Source: Verrucomicrobiota bacterium (GTDB lineage: Bacteria > Verrucomicrobiota > Verrucomicrobiia > Limisphaerales > JACRJZ01). Taken from it: a stretch of DNA of 62,660 nt. Where the stretch lies: NCBI GenBank assembly GCA_016219875.1, contig JACRJZ010000039.1:1-62660 (forward strand), given 5' to 3'. Below are positions 44,113-52,667 of the stretch, one piece after another. Under the pieces are notes generated by a model, which saw only the letters and a program-made list of their open reading frames with translations, was not told the DNA's origin and did no database searches. Position numbers and translations under genes: made by a program. Within the stretch, counting starts at the first letter, position 1. Every line of letters starts with the position of its first letter.

Positions 44113-45081
44113 ATGTTGTCGAGTATGCGAATGTCAATTCTCCTGGGCTGCTGGCTCTGGCTGGTCGCCCAGAGCGCTCCGGCGCAGGCGCCGCGGTTCG
44201 TGATGGATGACGATGCGTTCCTGGATCGCATCGCCCTCACGGCGGCGAAACTGGTGAAGCAGCAGAAGCTGGTTCCGTTGGACCGCTTGAAACGCCAGCT
44301 TGAGCGCAGCCGCGAGGTGACACTGGCCCCTGTTCCACTCTCCCGGGAGAAGTTTTCCCCACCCGATCTCTACGACCGCGTCCGCGAGAGCACGTTTGCC
44401 GTCGGGCCGTTTTACCGGTGCGCGGACTGCGAAGAGTGGCATTTCACCGGAGGGACCGGATTCGCGGTGGGGGAAGACGGCGTCATCAGCACTTGTTGCC
44501 ACATCCTGAACGCGGAGGAGGAAGAGATGAAAGACGCCTATCTGATCGCCGTGGATTCGACGGGGCGCGTGTTTCCCGTCCGGCGGGTGCTCGCGGCGGA
44601 CAAGGAGTCGGACACCTGCTTCCTCAAGATTGATGCGACCGGGTTGAAGCCGCTGCCGTTTCGGCCGGGCGTGCGCACCGGCGAACCCGTCTTCTGCCTG
44701 AGCCATCCCGGCGGCAACCACTTCATGTTCGCGCAAGGCATGGTGGCGCGGGTGATGAAGAACCGCGACACCACGGTCGATGCCGCGGGCAAAACCAACG
44801 TGACGCGCCCGATCCTCTACCTGAACATCACGGCCGAATACGCCCCCGGCTCCAGCGGCGCGCCGGTGGTGGACGAGTCGGGCAACGTGGTCGGCCAGGT
44901 CACGAGCATTGCCGACGCGGGCGAGCCGTTGCCCGAGGACCCAAGCCAGACCGCGCCGGCCTCGCCCAGCGTGCCCGTGAGGTTCTGCCTGGCAGCGGAA
45001 GAGATCGTCCGGTTGGTGAAGCCGCCGTCGGCGCCCGCGGAGGCGCGGAAGACGACGTTGGATCGGGAAGCGGGGAAGTGA
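44113..45081 (+). CDS. Exported trypsin-like serine protease
   Basis: A 322-residue protein with an N-terminal signal peptide (MSILLGCWLWLVAQSAPAQA); the ATG could be 44113, 44125 or 44131. It has a chymotrypsin/DegP-type fold with a visible triad: His in GVISTCCHILN, Asp in ESDTCFLKID, Ser in YAPGSSGAPVVD. The cysteine pair CADCEEWHFTGG precedes the catalytic His. There is no PDZ domain, so it is shorter than DegP. It probably acts in the periplasm. It is 80 bp downstream of the receiver-MBL gene on the same strand. Confidence 0.85.
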   Translation: MLSSMRMSILLGCWLWLVAQSAPAQAPRFVMDDDAFLDRIALTAAKLVKQQKLVPLDRLKRQLERSREVTLAPVPLSREKFSPPDLYDRVRESTFAVGPFYRCADCEEWHFTGGTGFAVGEDGVISTCCHILNAEEEEMKDAYLIAVDSTGRVFPVRRVLAADKESDTCFLKIDATGLKPLPFRPGVRTGEPVFCLSHPGGNHFMFAQGMVARVMKNRDTTVDAAGKTNVTRPILYLNITAEYAPGSSGAPVVDESGNVVGQVTSIADAGEPLPEDPSQTAPASPSVPVRFCLAAEEIVRLVKPPSAPAEARKTTLDREAGK

Positions 45082-45117
45082 ACGCGACGGAATCTGCCGG
45101 CCAGTCTGGCGCGGACG

Positions 45118-47070
45118 TCAGGCGTTTCCGGCCTTGGGAACCAGCCGCGTGATGATGACGAGGAGCGCGATGACGACCACGCCCAAGATGCCCCAGAACA
45201 GCACGCCGCTTTTGCCGGCGACTTGCCGCTCGGCCCAGGACGACTCCTTCAACTGCTCTTCCGCGCCGAGCTTGGCCGGGTTTTTGTCGGCGGAAAGAAG
45301 TTGCGGCGCGACGAGGCTGAGGTCGTAACGCGGCGCGCTCGACTCACGGTTGCCGTAGTAAAGGTCCAGGGGTGTGGCGGCGGCGGACTTGAAGAGCAAG
45401 CGCGTCACGGGATGGTAGAACTGAAACTGGGCGAGATCGATGGGCGGGTTGTCTCCGTTGTCCGTGACGAGAAAAAGCGTGTCCGTTTCGGGAGTCACGG
45501 AGAGCCGCAAGGTGAAGCGCTTGGACTTGCGATCCGGGGTTTGCGTCCACGAAGCGTGACCCAGGTGGCGCCGGTATTCGTTGCCGCGGTCATCGGGGAC
45601 CATCTCGTAGAGATCCAGTTCGCGCTGGAAGAGAGGCGTGGCCGCTTCGCAAACGAATTGGTTCACCGGCAAACGGCGCTGCGGGAGCTTGATCGACCAA
45701 CGGGTTTCTCTCGGCTTCTTTGGGTCGTTGGCCAGCGTGACCTGCGGCGTGAGCGTGCGGGTGATGAAGGGGTGTTCGAGGACATAGGGAGCTTGCCGGC
45801 CGTCGCGCACGAGCCGCAGGTCGCGGAAGTCGGGCTGGGCGCGGGCCAACACGTCGAGGTCGAGTTCGATCTGCTGTACGCCGGCGCGGGAAAGTGCGAG
45901 CGGCTTGCGAAATTTCCACGCGGCCACGTCGAGCGCGGCGCCGCTGCCCTCGATCTCCGGCAACACCTCGGGCGCCCGGAAGAGCGGATTGGCGGTAATG
46001 GCTCCAGGCTTGAGAGAAGAAGCGGCCAAGCCTTTCAGGCTCGCGCCCAGCGCGCTCAGGTCGTAGCGCGGCGCGTTGGCGCGGGGGTGGCCGGTGAGCA
46101 GCGCAAACGTGCCAGGTTGCTGCGCCAGGAAGAGCGCGTAGGTGGGACGGCGTTTAGCCGAGACGCCCGAAATCTGGAGCGGCGGGCTGTCGTCGTTCTG
46201 AATCAACACGACGAGTTCGCGCGCGAGAATTTGTTTCTCCAGAGGGACGCTCAGGTTGGCGGCGGCCGGCGCGCCATCAACTTCCACCCGATAGATGACG
46301 CCCTCCGCGACGGTTTGTTCGCGGATGGCGCTTTCAGAAATCTGCTTCACGGCGAGCGTGATTTTGCGGGTGAAGAGCGGATCGGGCGTGTCGAAGCGCA
46401 GCGAGGCCACGCTGAGGTTTGCCGCGCCGAGGTGGAGCGTGAGCCGCGTCTGGCCCGGATTCTCGACTCGCTCAGAGATGGTGACGGGCACGGACTCTTC
46501 GGGCACAGGATCTGGCTCGGCGGCATGAACGAACGCGCCGGTGAACGGGATGGCCTCGGTGCGCCGGTCCAGGATGCGGAGGCGCAACGCGGCCCAGCGT
46601 TGGGCGGGCACAGGCACTTCAAGCTGGGCGAGGCCGGAGCGGCGGAAGATCGGCTGGCCGGTGGCCAGGGTCCGCCAACTGCGGCCGTCAGGAGTGGCTT
46701 CAATCTCGACCGCCTTGATGAACGAACTGGCAGGCGTTTGAAGAGTCACGGCTTCGATCGGCTGGCTCAAGCCGGGTTCGAGGGTGACGACGGTGGCATC
46801 GTTCTCCAGCGTGACGCGGAAGGCCCTGGCTTGGCGCACGATCTTTGCTGCCGGCGCGGGACGCTCGATGAGGTAAGGAACTTCGCTGCCGGCGCCATCG
46901 ACGATGCGGAGGTCAGCGAGGGAAGGTTGCGCGGCATCGAGAGTCGCGGCGGGAAGGTTGAGTTTGATCACGCCGCTGGCCGGCACGGACAGTTCCTGAC
47001 GGCTGGGCCATTCGGTGAACGGCGCGGCGAAGGCGGACGCGAGCGACGCCAGCAAGAGCGCCGTGGCCAA
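45118..47070 (-). CDS. DUF3999-family exported protein
   Basis: About 650 residues. It has an N-terminal signal-like segment (LLATALLLASLASAFA), a long beta-rich exterior and one C-terminal membrane helix (VLFWGILGVVVIALLVIITRLV). The N-terminus is uncertain. In this frame the only local start is TTG at 47070, and the frame continues upstream through a family B repeat, which cannot be real protein. In the neighbouring frame an ATG at 47122 begins MPIPKSARSHSELLQ and would join this frame after loss of one base, giving a good signal peptide. DUF3999 genes typically sit beside DUF2339 genes, as here. Function unknown, perhaps cell-envelope related. Confidence 0.8.
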   Translation of the reverse strand: MATALLLASLASAFAAPFTEWPSRQELSVPASGVIKLNLPAATLDAAQPSLADLRIVDGAGSEVPYLIERPAPAAKIVRQARAFRVTLENDATVVTLEPGLSQPIEAVTLQTPASSFIKAVEIEATPDGRSWRTLATGQPIFRRSGLAQLEVPVPAQRWAALRLRILDRRTEAIPFTGAFVHAAEPDPVPEESVPVTISERVENPGQTRLTLHLGAANLSVASLRFDTPDPLFTRKITLAVKQISESAIREQTVAEGVIYRVEVDGAPAAANLSVPLEKQILARELVVLIQNDDSPPLQISGVSAKRRPTYALFLAQQPGTFALLTGHPRANAPRYDLSALGASLKGLAASSLKPGAITANPLFRAPEVLPEIEGSGAALDVAAWKFRKPLALSRAGVQQIELDLDVLARAQPDFRDLRLVRDGRQAPYVLEHPFITRTLTPQVTLANDPKKPRETRWSIKLPQRRLPVNQFVCEAATPLFQRELDLYEMVPDDRGNEYRRHLGHASWTQTPDRKSKRFTLRLSVTPETDTLFLVTDNGDNPPIDLAQFQFYHPVTRLLFKSAAATPLDLYYGNRESSAPRYDLSLVAPQLLSADKNPAKLGAEEQLKESSWAERQVAGKSGVLFWGILGVVVIALLVIITRLVPKAGNA

Positions 47071-47131
47071 CAGCCGACTGCAGAAGTTCGGAGTGCGAGC
47101 GCGCTGATTTGGGAATCGGCATGTGTTTAGA

Positions 47132-47283
47132 GTAGCGCAGGCTTTCCAGCCTGCCGTAGCGCAGGTTTTCAACCTGCGGGACGTTGCTGGGCGAAGGCGG
47201 GTACGAAGTTGACGTGTTTCTAAACTGGCCACGCCCTGCCGACTGCAAGTCGGCGATACGGCAGGCTGGAAAGCCTGCGCTAC
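47132..47283. repeat. Family B inverted repeat, 152 bp, reverse copy
   Basis: The same length as 23961-24112 and nearly its reverse complement, including the GCCGACTGCAAGTCGGC and GCAGGTTTTCAACCTGC palindromes. It lies between the DUF2339 gene and the start of DUF3999, where it may have disturbed the DUF3999 5' end. Confidence 0.88.
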
Positions 47284-47329
47284 GGCGCTAACCACATACG
47301 GAAAGCGGCGGTCCGAACGAGAGTTGAGT

Positions 47330-50300
47330 TCACTTGGTGGTTTCATGGCTGGCGTCCGATTGGAGTTTCGCGATGGCGAAGAACCGTTGGTAGAGGAACG
47401 ACGCCAAGATGGCAATCACGGCCACGCCGATGAAAGCGCCGATGCGATAGAGTTGTTGCAGTTGCGCGAGGTCGTGGAAGAAGAGTTTCGCCAGCGTGAC
47501 CATCAGCAGGCCGAGGCCGGCGTAGCGCGCGGCGCGGACTTGCTTCCAGAGGCCGGCGATCAGGAGCGTGAGGGCGAAGAGCGCCCAGGCGATGCTGTAG
47601 GTCATGTCGCGGCCGAAGTGGCCGGTGAATTCGAAGGTGAGTGTCGCGCGGCCCGCCAGCGTGAAGTAGTCGGCGATTTCGATGTTGAGGAGCAGGAAGC
47701 CCAGCACGGTGCCCAGCCCTGTGAGCACGGCGGCGGCGTTGGACTTGAACAGTTCATGCCGCGGCGGGCGCAGGAACCAAGCGCCGGCGAAGAGGCACAG
47801 CGTCGCGATCCCATACGCGTAGAGATACCAGTTCCAGATCGGCGTCACGGCGCGGGCGTGGTAGCTCAGCACCGCGGGATTGAGCGCGAGCCGCGCAAAC
47901 GCCGCGATCAAGAGGCCGACGCCGGTGATGCGCAGTCCCGGATGGTCCAGCCGCGTGAAGAGCCAAAGCACCGCCGCGCCTTCCAGCGCCCAGCCGATAG
48001 TGATCCATTGCCGGTCAAACTGGATTGGAAAGATGAGCGTGATGAAGAACAGCGTCACCCCGCCGAACCAAGCCAGGAGCGCGGCGCGTTTCGGACTGCC
48101 GGCGGGAAGTTGCTTCACGAGCATCACCAAGCACGCCAGCGCCGGCACCGCGAACAGCGCCGGCAGCAAGCCCATGTAGGCGTTGGGCCAGGCGCGCTTG
48201 ACGAGGTTGTGAACGAGGTAGAAGTGCGCCGGCCCGGACAGCGCCGCGACCGCCCAAGCGACCGTGCGGCCCTCGAAGGTCCGGCGAAACACGAATGGGA
48301 ACGCGGTGAACACCGCGTAGAACGCCAGATACCAGCCCAGCGAGAGGCCGGCGGTTTCCGGCTTGAACCGGAGTTGGTGCCAGACGTGTTCGAGCGCCAG
48401 CGCGCAGGCAAGGCCCACGGCGGCGAGCGCGTCGAGGTTGAACATCCGCGTCACGCCCAGCAAGAGCACCACCATGAGCATGGCCAGACCGAACACGGCT
48501 GACGGCCCAGCGAGGTCAAGCCGCTGCGTTACCATGATGAGGAGCAGGAACGGCAGGATGGCGGAGAAGGCTGGAATCTGGGCGCGCGCCACTTCGGGCG
48601 GGAGTTGCAGACCCAGCAGGTCCAGACCGGATGCGGGCGGCTGCCTGGCCCCGAGAGCTTCGCCGATGGAGCCGAAGACTTTCTTTCCCGCGAACACGCC
48701 GACGATGAAGAAGAACACGCCAAAGCCGCCGATGACGACCAGCATTTCGGGAAGATCGGCCACGACGGCCGGCACGTGCGCGAGCCACACGGCGGTGGCC
48801 ACCACCGTGAGGAAGAGCACCGCCAGGATCGCCAGCAGCGACGCCGTCAACGCGGCCAGCAAGATGGCCAGCAGATCGATCAACAGAACGCACGGCCACA
48901 AGAACCACGTCAGTTCGGTCAGCCGCGCCATCGGCAGCATCACGAGCAGCAGCGCCAGCGGCGGAAAGAAATGGCCCCACCAGACCGGTGTGACGCCGGG
49001 CCGCCGCCGCTCCAGCACGATGGGAAACACCGTGTGCAGCACCGCGAAGACGAGGCTGGCGGCGAGCGCCCAGTTCAACAGCGGGGCCGTGAGGTGGCCC
49101 AGCATCCACACCGCCAACACCAGGAACGAGACGCCGCCCGCCGCCAAATGCGCGGGATGCAGCTTGGTGTCGCACAGCGGCAGCGCCAGCAGACAAAGAT
49201 CGGCTCCCAGCAGAAAACCGAGGATCGTCCACGGTTGCTTGCCGAGATCGGAGAACGACAGCAGGTAGAACGTGAAGCCCAGCGTGACCGCCGACATGAG
49301 CACGCTGGCGGCGGAGTTCCAGAAGGTGGCGCGCGCGCGCCGTTGCGGCAGCCAATAGGCGGCCAGGAAGAGAACGTCGAAACCGAGGAACACCGCCAGG
49401 GCGATGGACACCTTTCCGACCTCGAAGAACTTCTCGGCCCAGAGCAGTTGCATCGCAGCGGTGCAAACGGCCCCGAGCAGCGCGAGGTAATTCCACCGCC
49501 GGTGCAGCGCCACCGCGATGAGACCGAGATCCAGCAGGGCCACGTAGCCAAACAGGCCGAGCGGATTGTCGTGGCCGCTGCGGATCAGGATCGGTGTGAG
49601 GAAGCCGCCCAGCATGCCGAGGACGGCCACGACTTGGGCCGTCATCCTCACTGCGAGCAGGAACGCTGCGGCGGTGATCAACACCATCAGCGCGAAGGTC
49701 GGCACCACGCCGAAGAACGGGAAATGGTAGATCGCGTGACAGGCGAAAGCCGTGGCGTAAAGGATCACGGTGCCGGTGGCGCACAGCGTCTGGGAAGTGA
49801 CTTCGTATTCTTTGCGCTTGAGGAAGACCCCGCCCACGACCAGGCCGATGCCGGCGAGGAATCCCAACGCAACGCGGAGCTCGCGCGGGACGAGGTCGTT
49901 GTCGAACGAGTACTTCACGAAAAACGCCACGCCGAGGAACAGCGCCAGTCCGCCGATCCAGGCGAACAGCTTCACGCCCATGAATTGCTCCCAGTCGATC
50001 GCCGGCGCGGCGAAGCGAGGTTTCTCTGGTTCCACCGGGGAGAAGACCGGTTCCGTGGCGAGGAGCGGCGGCGCCTCCGAAGGCTGGGTGGGGAACCTGA
50101 CCAAGACAGGCTCTTCCTGTTGGGCTTGAGCGGCGGGAGGAAGCGGGGGCGGAGCGGCGAGAGCGGGTTCGGCGCTTGGTGGGACGGGCGTTTTCGTTGC
50201 GGGCGTGACGGCACGAGGAGCCTCCGCCGGTTTCATTTCGCTGGCCACGAGGCGCTCCTTCAGTCGGTACAGCTCCGCTTCCGCGCGATCCAGGCGCGAG

Positions 50301-50398
50301 CGACTTTCCTCCGCGTCGCCGGCGAGGGCGAGGACCTTCGAAACCAGCCAGACTGTGACCGCGACCAGAGCCAGAACGCACAAGATGAGAAGTTGCAT
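47330..50398 (-). CDS. DUF2339 polytopic membrane protein
   Basis: About 1022 residues from the ATG at 50398 (MQLLILCVLALVAVTVWLV). An N-terminal helix and coiled coil (SRLDRAEAELYRLKERLV) are followed by a proline-rich linker and the signature WEQFMGVKLFAWIGGLALFLG. Then come some 25 hydrophobic segments to the end. DUF2339 proteins are large envelope proteins of unknown function. The paired DUF3999 gene downstream on the same strand suggests a two-protein membrane system. Confidence 0.9.
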   Translation of the reverse strand: MQLLILCVLALVAVTVWLVSKVLALAGDAEESRSRLDRAEAELYRLKERLVASEMKPAEAPRAVTPATKTPVPPSAEPALAAPPPLPPAAQAQQEEPVLVRFPTQPSEAPPLLATEPVFSPVEPEKPRFAAPAIDWEQFMGVKLFAWIGGLALFLGVAFFVKYSFDNDLVPRELRVALGFLAGIGLVVGGVFLKRKEYEVTSQTLCATGTVILYATAFACHAIYHFPFFGVVPTFALMVLITAAAFLLAVRMTAQVVAVLGMLGGFLTPILIRSGHDNPLGLFGYVALLDLGLIAVALHRRWNYLALLGAVCTAAMQLLWAEKFFEVGKVSIALAVFLGFDVLFLAAYWLPQRRARATFWNSAASVLMSAVTLGFTFYLLSFSDLGKQPWTILGFLLGADLCLLALPLCDTKLHPAHLAAGGVSFLVLAVWMLGHLTAPLLNWALAASLVFAVLHTVFPIVLERRRPGVTPVWWGHFFPPLALLLVMLPMARLTELTWFLWPCVLLIDLLAILLAALTASLLAILAVLFLTVVATAVWLAHVPAVVADLPEMLVVIGGFGVFFFIVGVFAGKKVFGSIGEALGARQPPASGLDLLGLQLPPEVARAQIPAFSAILPFLLLIMVTQRLDLAGPSAVFGLAMLMVVLLLGVTRMFNLDALAAVGLACALALEHVWHQLRFKPETAGLSLGWYLAFYAVFTAFPFVFRRTFEGRTVAWAVAALSGPAHFYLVHNLVKRAWPNAYMGLLPALFAVPALACLVMLVKQLPAGSPKRAALLAWFGGVTLFFITLIFPIQFDRQWITIGWALEGAAVLWLFTRLDHPGLRITGVGLLIAAFARLALNPAVLSYHARAVTPIWNWYLYAYGIATLCLFAGAWFLRPPRHELFKSNAAAVLTGLGTVLGFLLLNIEIADYFTLAGRATLTFEFTGHFGRDMTYSIAWALFALTLLIAGLWKQVRAARYAGLGLLMVTLAKLFFHDLAQLQQLYRIGAFIGVAVIAILASFLYQRFFAIAKLQSDASHETTK

Positions 50399-50450
50399 AG
50401 CCAGTTGTCTTCCGTGCTGCCGTTTTATGTTTCGGGACGAGCCTGGGCCG

Positions 50451-50519
50451 CCCGGTGAGGGCACCGGGCCACAAGGCACGCCTTTCCTGTAGGCCGGGTC
50501 CCCTGACCCGGTGAACGCC
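50451..50519. repeat. Pair of short GC hairpins upstream of the DUF2339 gene
   Basis: CCCGGTGAGGGCACCGGG and CCGGGTCCCCTGACCCGG are adjacent stem-loops of 7-bp arms. They form a sixth dispersed-repeat-like motif, seen once in this window. Confidence 0.6.
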
Positions 50520-50618
50520 GCTGACGGTCACTGCGCCGGACTATATCGGCGGCTCCGCGAGAGCGTGAATTGAAATTCCTACGAACCTCATCTGGGCCTT
50601 CGATGAGAGCAGGCCGGC

Positions 50619-52667
50619 TCAGTTCACGTGAACGCTGTGCGCCGGCTGGTCGGGGTTCGGCACGAGGGGAAGGGAAATCCTGACCACGCCCGGATGCTGC
50701 TTCTCCGGCTTCTCGATCTGGAGCTTGCCGTTATGCACGGCCACGATTTTCTGGCAGACCGTGAGACCGAGGCCCAGGCCGACGTTGCGGGTGGTGAAGA
50801 ACGGCTCCACGGCCTTGTCGGCGGATTGGGCGGTGAAGCCAGGGCCGGTGTCCTTGATCTCGATGTCCACCCAGTTCACGCCTTTGGCGTCGGCGCGGAC
50901 CTTGGAGCGCACGCTGACTTTGGAGTCCTTGGGATTGGCCTGCAGCGCGTTGAGAATGACTTCGTAGAGCGCGTACTTCAGCCCGGCATGATCGCCGTAG
51001 AGCGTGATGGGCGAAGCGCCGTTCTCGTAGGCCAGGATGGGCTGGCTGTCCGGTTGATGCCGTTGGGCTTCGCGGAAGGCTTCGTGAACGAGTTGCTCCA
51101 GGGCCACCGCCTCGACGCGGCCCGGCAGGTCGCGCGCCAGGTAAAGCATCTGGCTGGCGAGCCGGGAGACGCGTTTGACGCTGTCGTCGAGCGCCGTTTG
51201 AAGTGATTCGAGGAACTCGGCGTCGTCGCGCTTTTCCCGGAACAACTGCTGGTGCGTGGAGAGCGGGACGATGGCGTTGCCGACTTCGTGCGAGAGCCGC
51301 TCGGCCATCGTTTTGACGAGGCGCAGATTGGCGGCCTCGATTTCCAGGTTGTGGAGTTTCTCTTCGTCGGTGGAATCCTCGACCAGCACCAGCGCGGCGC
51401 TGGTGGCGGCGAAGTTGGCCCTGCGGAACGGCGTGATCGTGACTCGGAACGTCCGCTTCTGGTCGGTGGAGAGGGAGTAACGGAAGTTGCGGATTTCGTG
51501 GCCGGACTTCAGGACTTCAAAGACTTTGCTGCCGAGGACCTGGGGCAGATCGGTGAATTCCAGCGGCAGCCCGCGGCGCTCCGCGCGGGTGAAATAGGCG
51601 CGGGCGGCGTCGTTGGCGTGCAGGACGTTCAAGTCCCAGCCCACCACCAGGCACGCGCTGTGCAACTGGCGCAGCACGTCGGTCATCATCTCATGGCTGG
51701 CCATGACCTGGTCGTGCAGCCAGATGTTCCGGATGGCCAAGCCGAGTTGCTCGAGCAGATGGAAGATCAGGTTTAGCTCGCCGTTGACCAGCGGCTCGCC
51801 CGTGACGCGCCCGTCAAAGAGCGCCACTCCGACGAGGTTCTCGCGGTCGAGGATGGGCACCGCCACTTGCGCGCCCAGCAACTCGAATTCCTTCTGCATC
51901 TCCATGTCGCGCTCGGCCTCGGGCGCCTCGCGCCGGAGAATGCGGCCGGAGCGGAACAGGAAGCCACCGATGCCGGCTTCGAGCGAGAGATCGAATTGGC
52001 CCAACAGTCCCGGCGGCACACCGATGGCGCAGGCGGCGCGGAGGCGGCGCGCGGCGTCGGTGGTGGAGGGGTCGCTGAGCAGGCCGGAGGGCTGGCGGAG
52101 AAACACGGCCGCGCGGTTCACGCCCAGGATTTCCCGAAGGAGGAGGAGGAATTCCTTCAAGAGCGCGTCGGCCTGCAAGCTGTGGGTGAGAATGATGGAG
52201 AAGTCGCGCAAGATGCCGAGCAACTCGGCAGCATTGCGATGGTTGCCGGGCGCCGGTGGATTCGCGACCACCGGCCGGCTGACGGGTGGCTGGGGCGGGA
52301 GCATGGCCAGCGCGGGCCAAAGACGCTCAAGGAGCAGGTTCAGCATCCGCCCGCGCACGGGCTTGGTCAGCACCTGGCTGACTCCTTGAAGGAGCGCCTC
52401 TTCTTCCCATTCGCGCTGCCGATTGCCGGCATAAATCAGGATCGGACACTGCGGAAGGAGCTTGCGCAGTTTCTCGATGGTGCGGATCGGCTGGACGTTG
52501 GTGAGGTCGGTGTCCAGCACGCAGGCGTCGATGGTGGATTGCCGCAGGGCCGGCTCGGCCTCCCAGAGTTCGCGGTAGTGGGCCACACGGTAGCGCTGCG
52601 GATCCACCACCGCCCGGATGGCGTCGGCGAAGCCCGCTTGTTGTGCCAGCACCAGCAGCGTTTTCAT
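50619..52667 (-). CDS. Receiver-like, GAF, PAS sensor histidine kinase
   Basis: 682 residues and soluble. The N-terminal pseudo-receiver/receiver (about 1-120) has an Asp in DACVLDTDLTNV and a lysine in VLTKPVRG but lacks the usual acidic pair. It is followed by GAF (about 155-320), PAS (about 325-430), the HisKA box ERLSHEVGNAIVPLSTHQ (about 470) and an ATPase with IEIKDTGPGFTAQ and LGLGLTV. Its ATG overlaps the stop of the upstream kinase by four bases. It is last in a three-gene operon with a beta-ketoacyl synthase. Confidence 0.88.
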   Translation of the reverse strand: MKTLLVLAQQAGFADAIRAVVDPQRYRVAHYRELWEAEPALRQSTIDACVLDTDLTNVQPIRTIEKLRKLLPQCPILIYAGNRQREWEEEALLQGVSQVLTKPVRGRMLNLLLERLWPALAMLPPQPPVSRPVVANPPAPGNHRNAAELLGILRDFSIILTHSLQADALLKEFLLLLREILGVNRAAVFLRQPSGLLSDPSTTDAARRLRAACAIGVPPGLLGQFDLSLEAGIGGFLFRSGRILRREAPEAERDMEMQKEFELLGAQVAVPILDRENLVGVALFDGRVTGEPLVNGELNLIFHLLEQLGLAIRNIWLHDQVMASHEMMTDVLRQLHSACLVVGWDLNVLHANDAARAYFTRAERRGLPLEFTDLPQVLGSKVFEVLKSGHEIRNFRYSLSTDQKRTFRVTITPFRRANFAATSAALVLVEDSTDEEKLHNLEIEAANLRLVKTMAERLSHEVGNAIVPLSTHQQLFREKRDDAEFLESLQTALDDSVKRVSRLASQMLYLARDLPGRVEAVALEQLVHEAFREAQRHQPDSQPILAYENGASPITLYGDHAGLKYALYEVILNALQANPKDSKVSVRSKVRADAKGVNWVDIEIKDTGPGFTAQSADKAVEPFFTTRNVGLGLGLTVCQKIVAVHNGKLQIEKPEKQHPGVVRISLPLVPNPDQPAHSVHVN

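Noticed and set aside
47071..47415. N-terminal extension of the DUF3999 frame through 47132-47283
   Set aside because: It is a translation of a dispersed family B repeat; similar peptide strings arise at every copy, so it is not protein.
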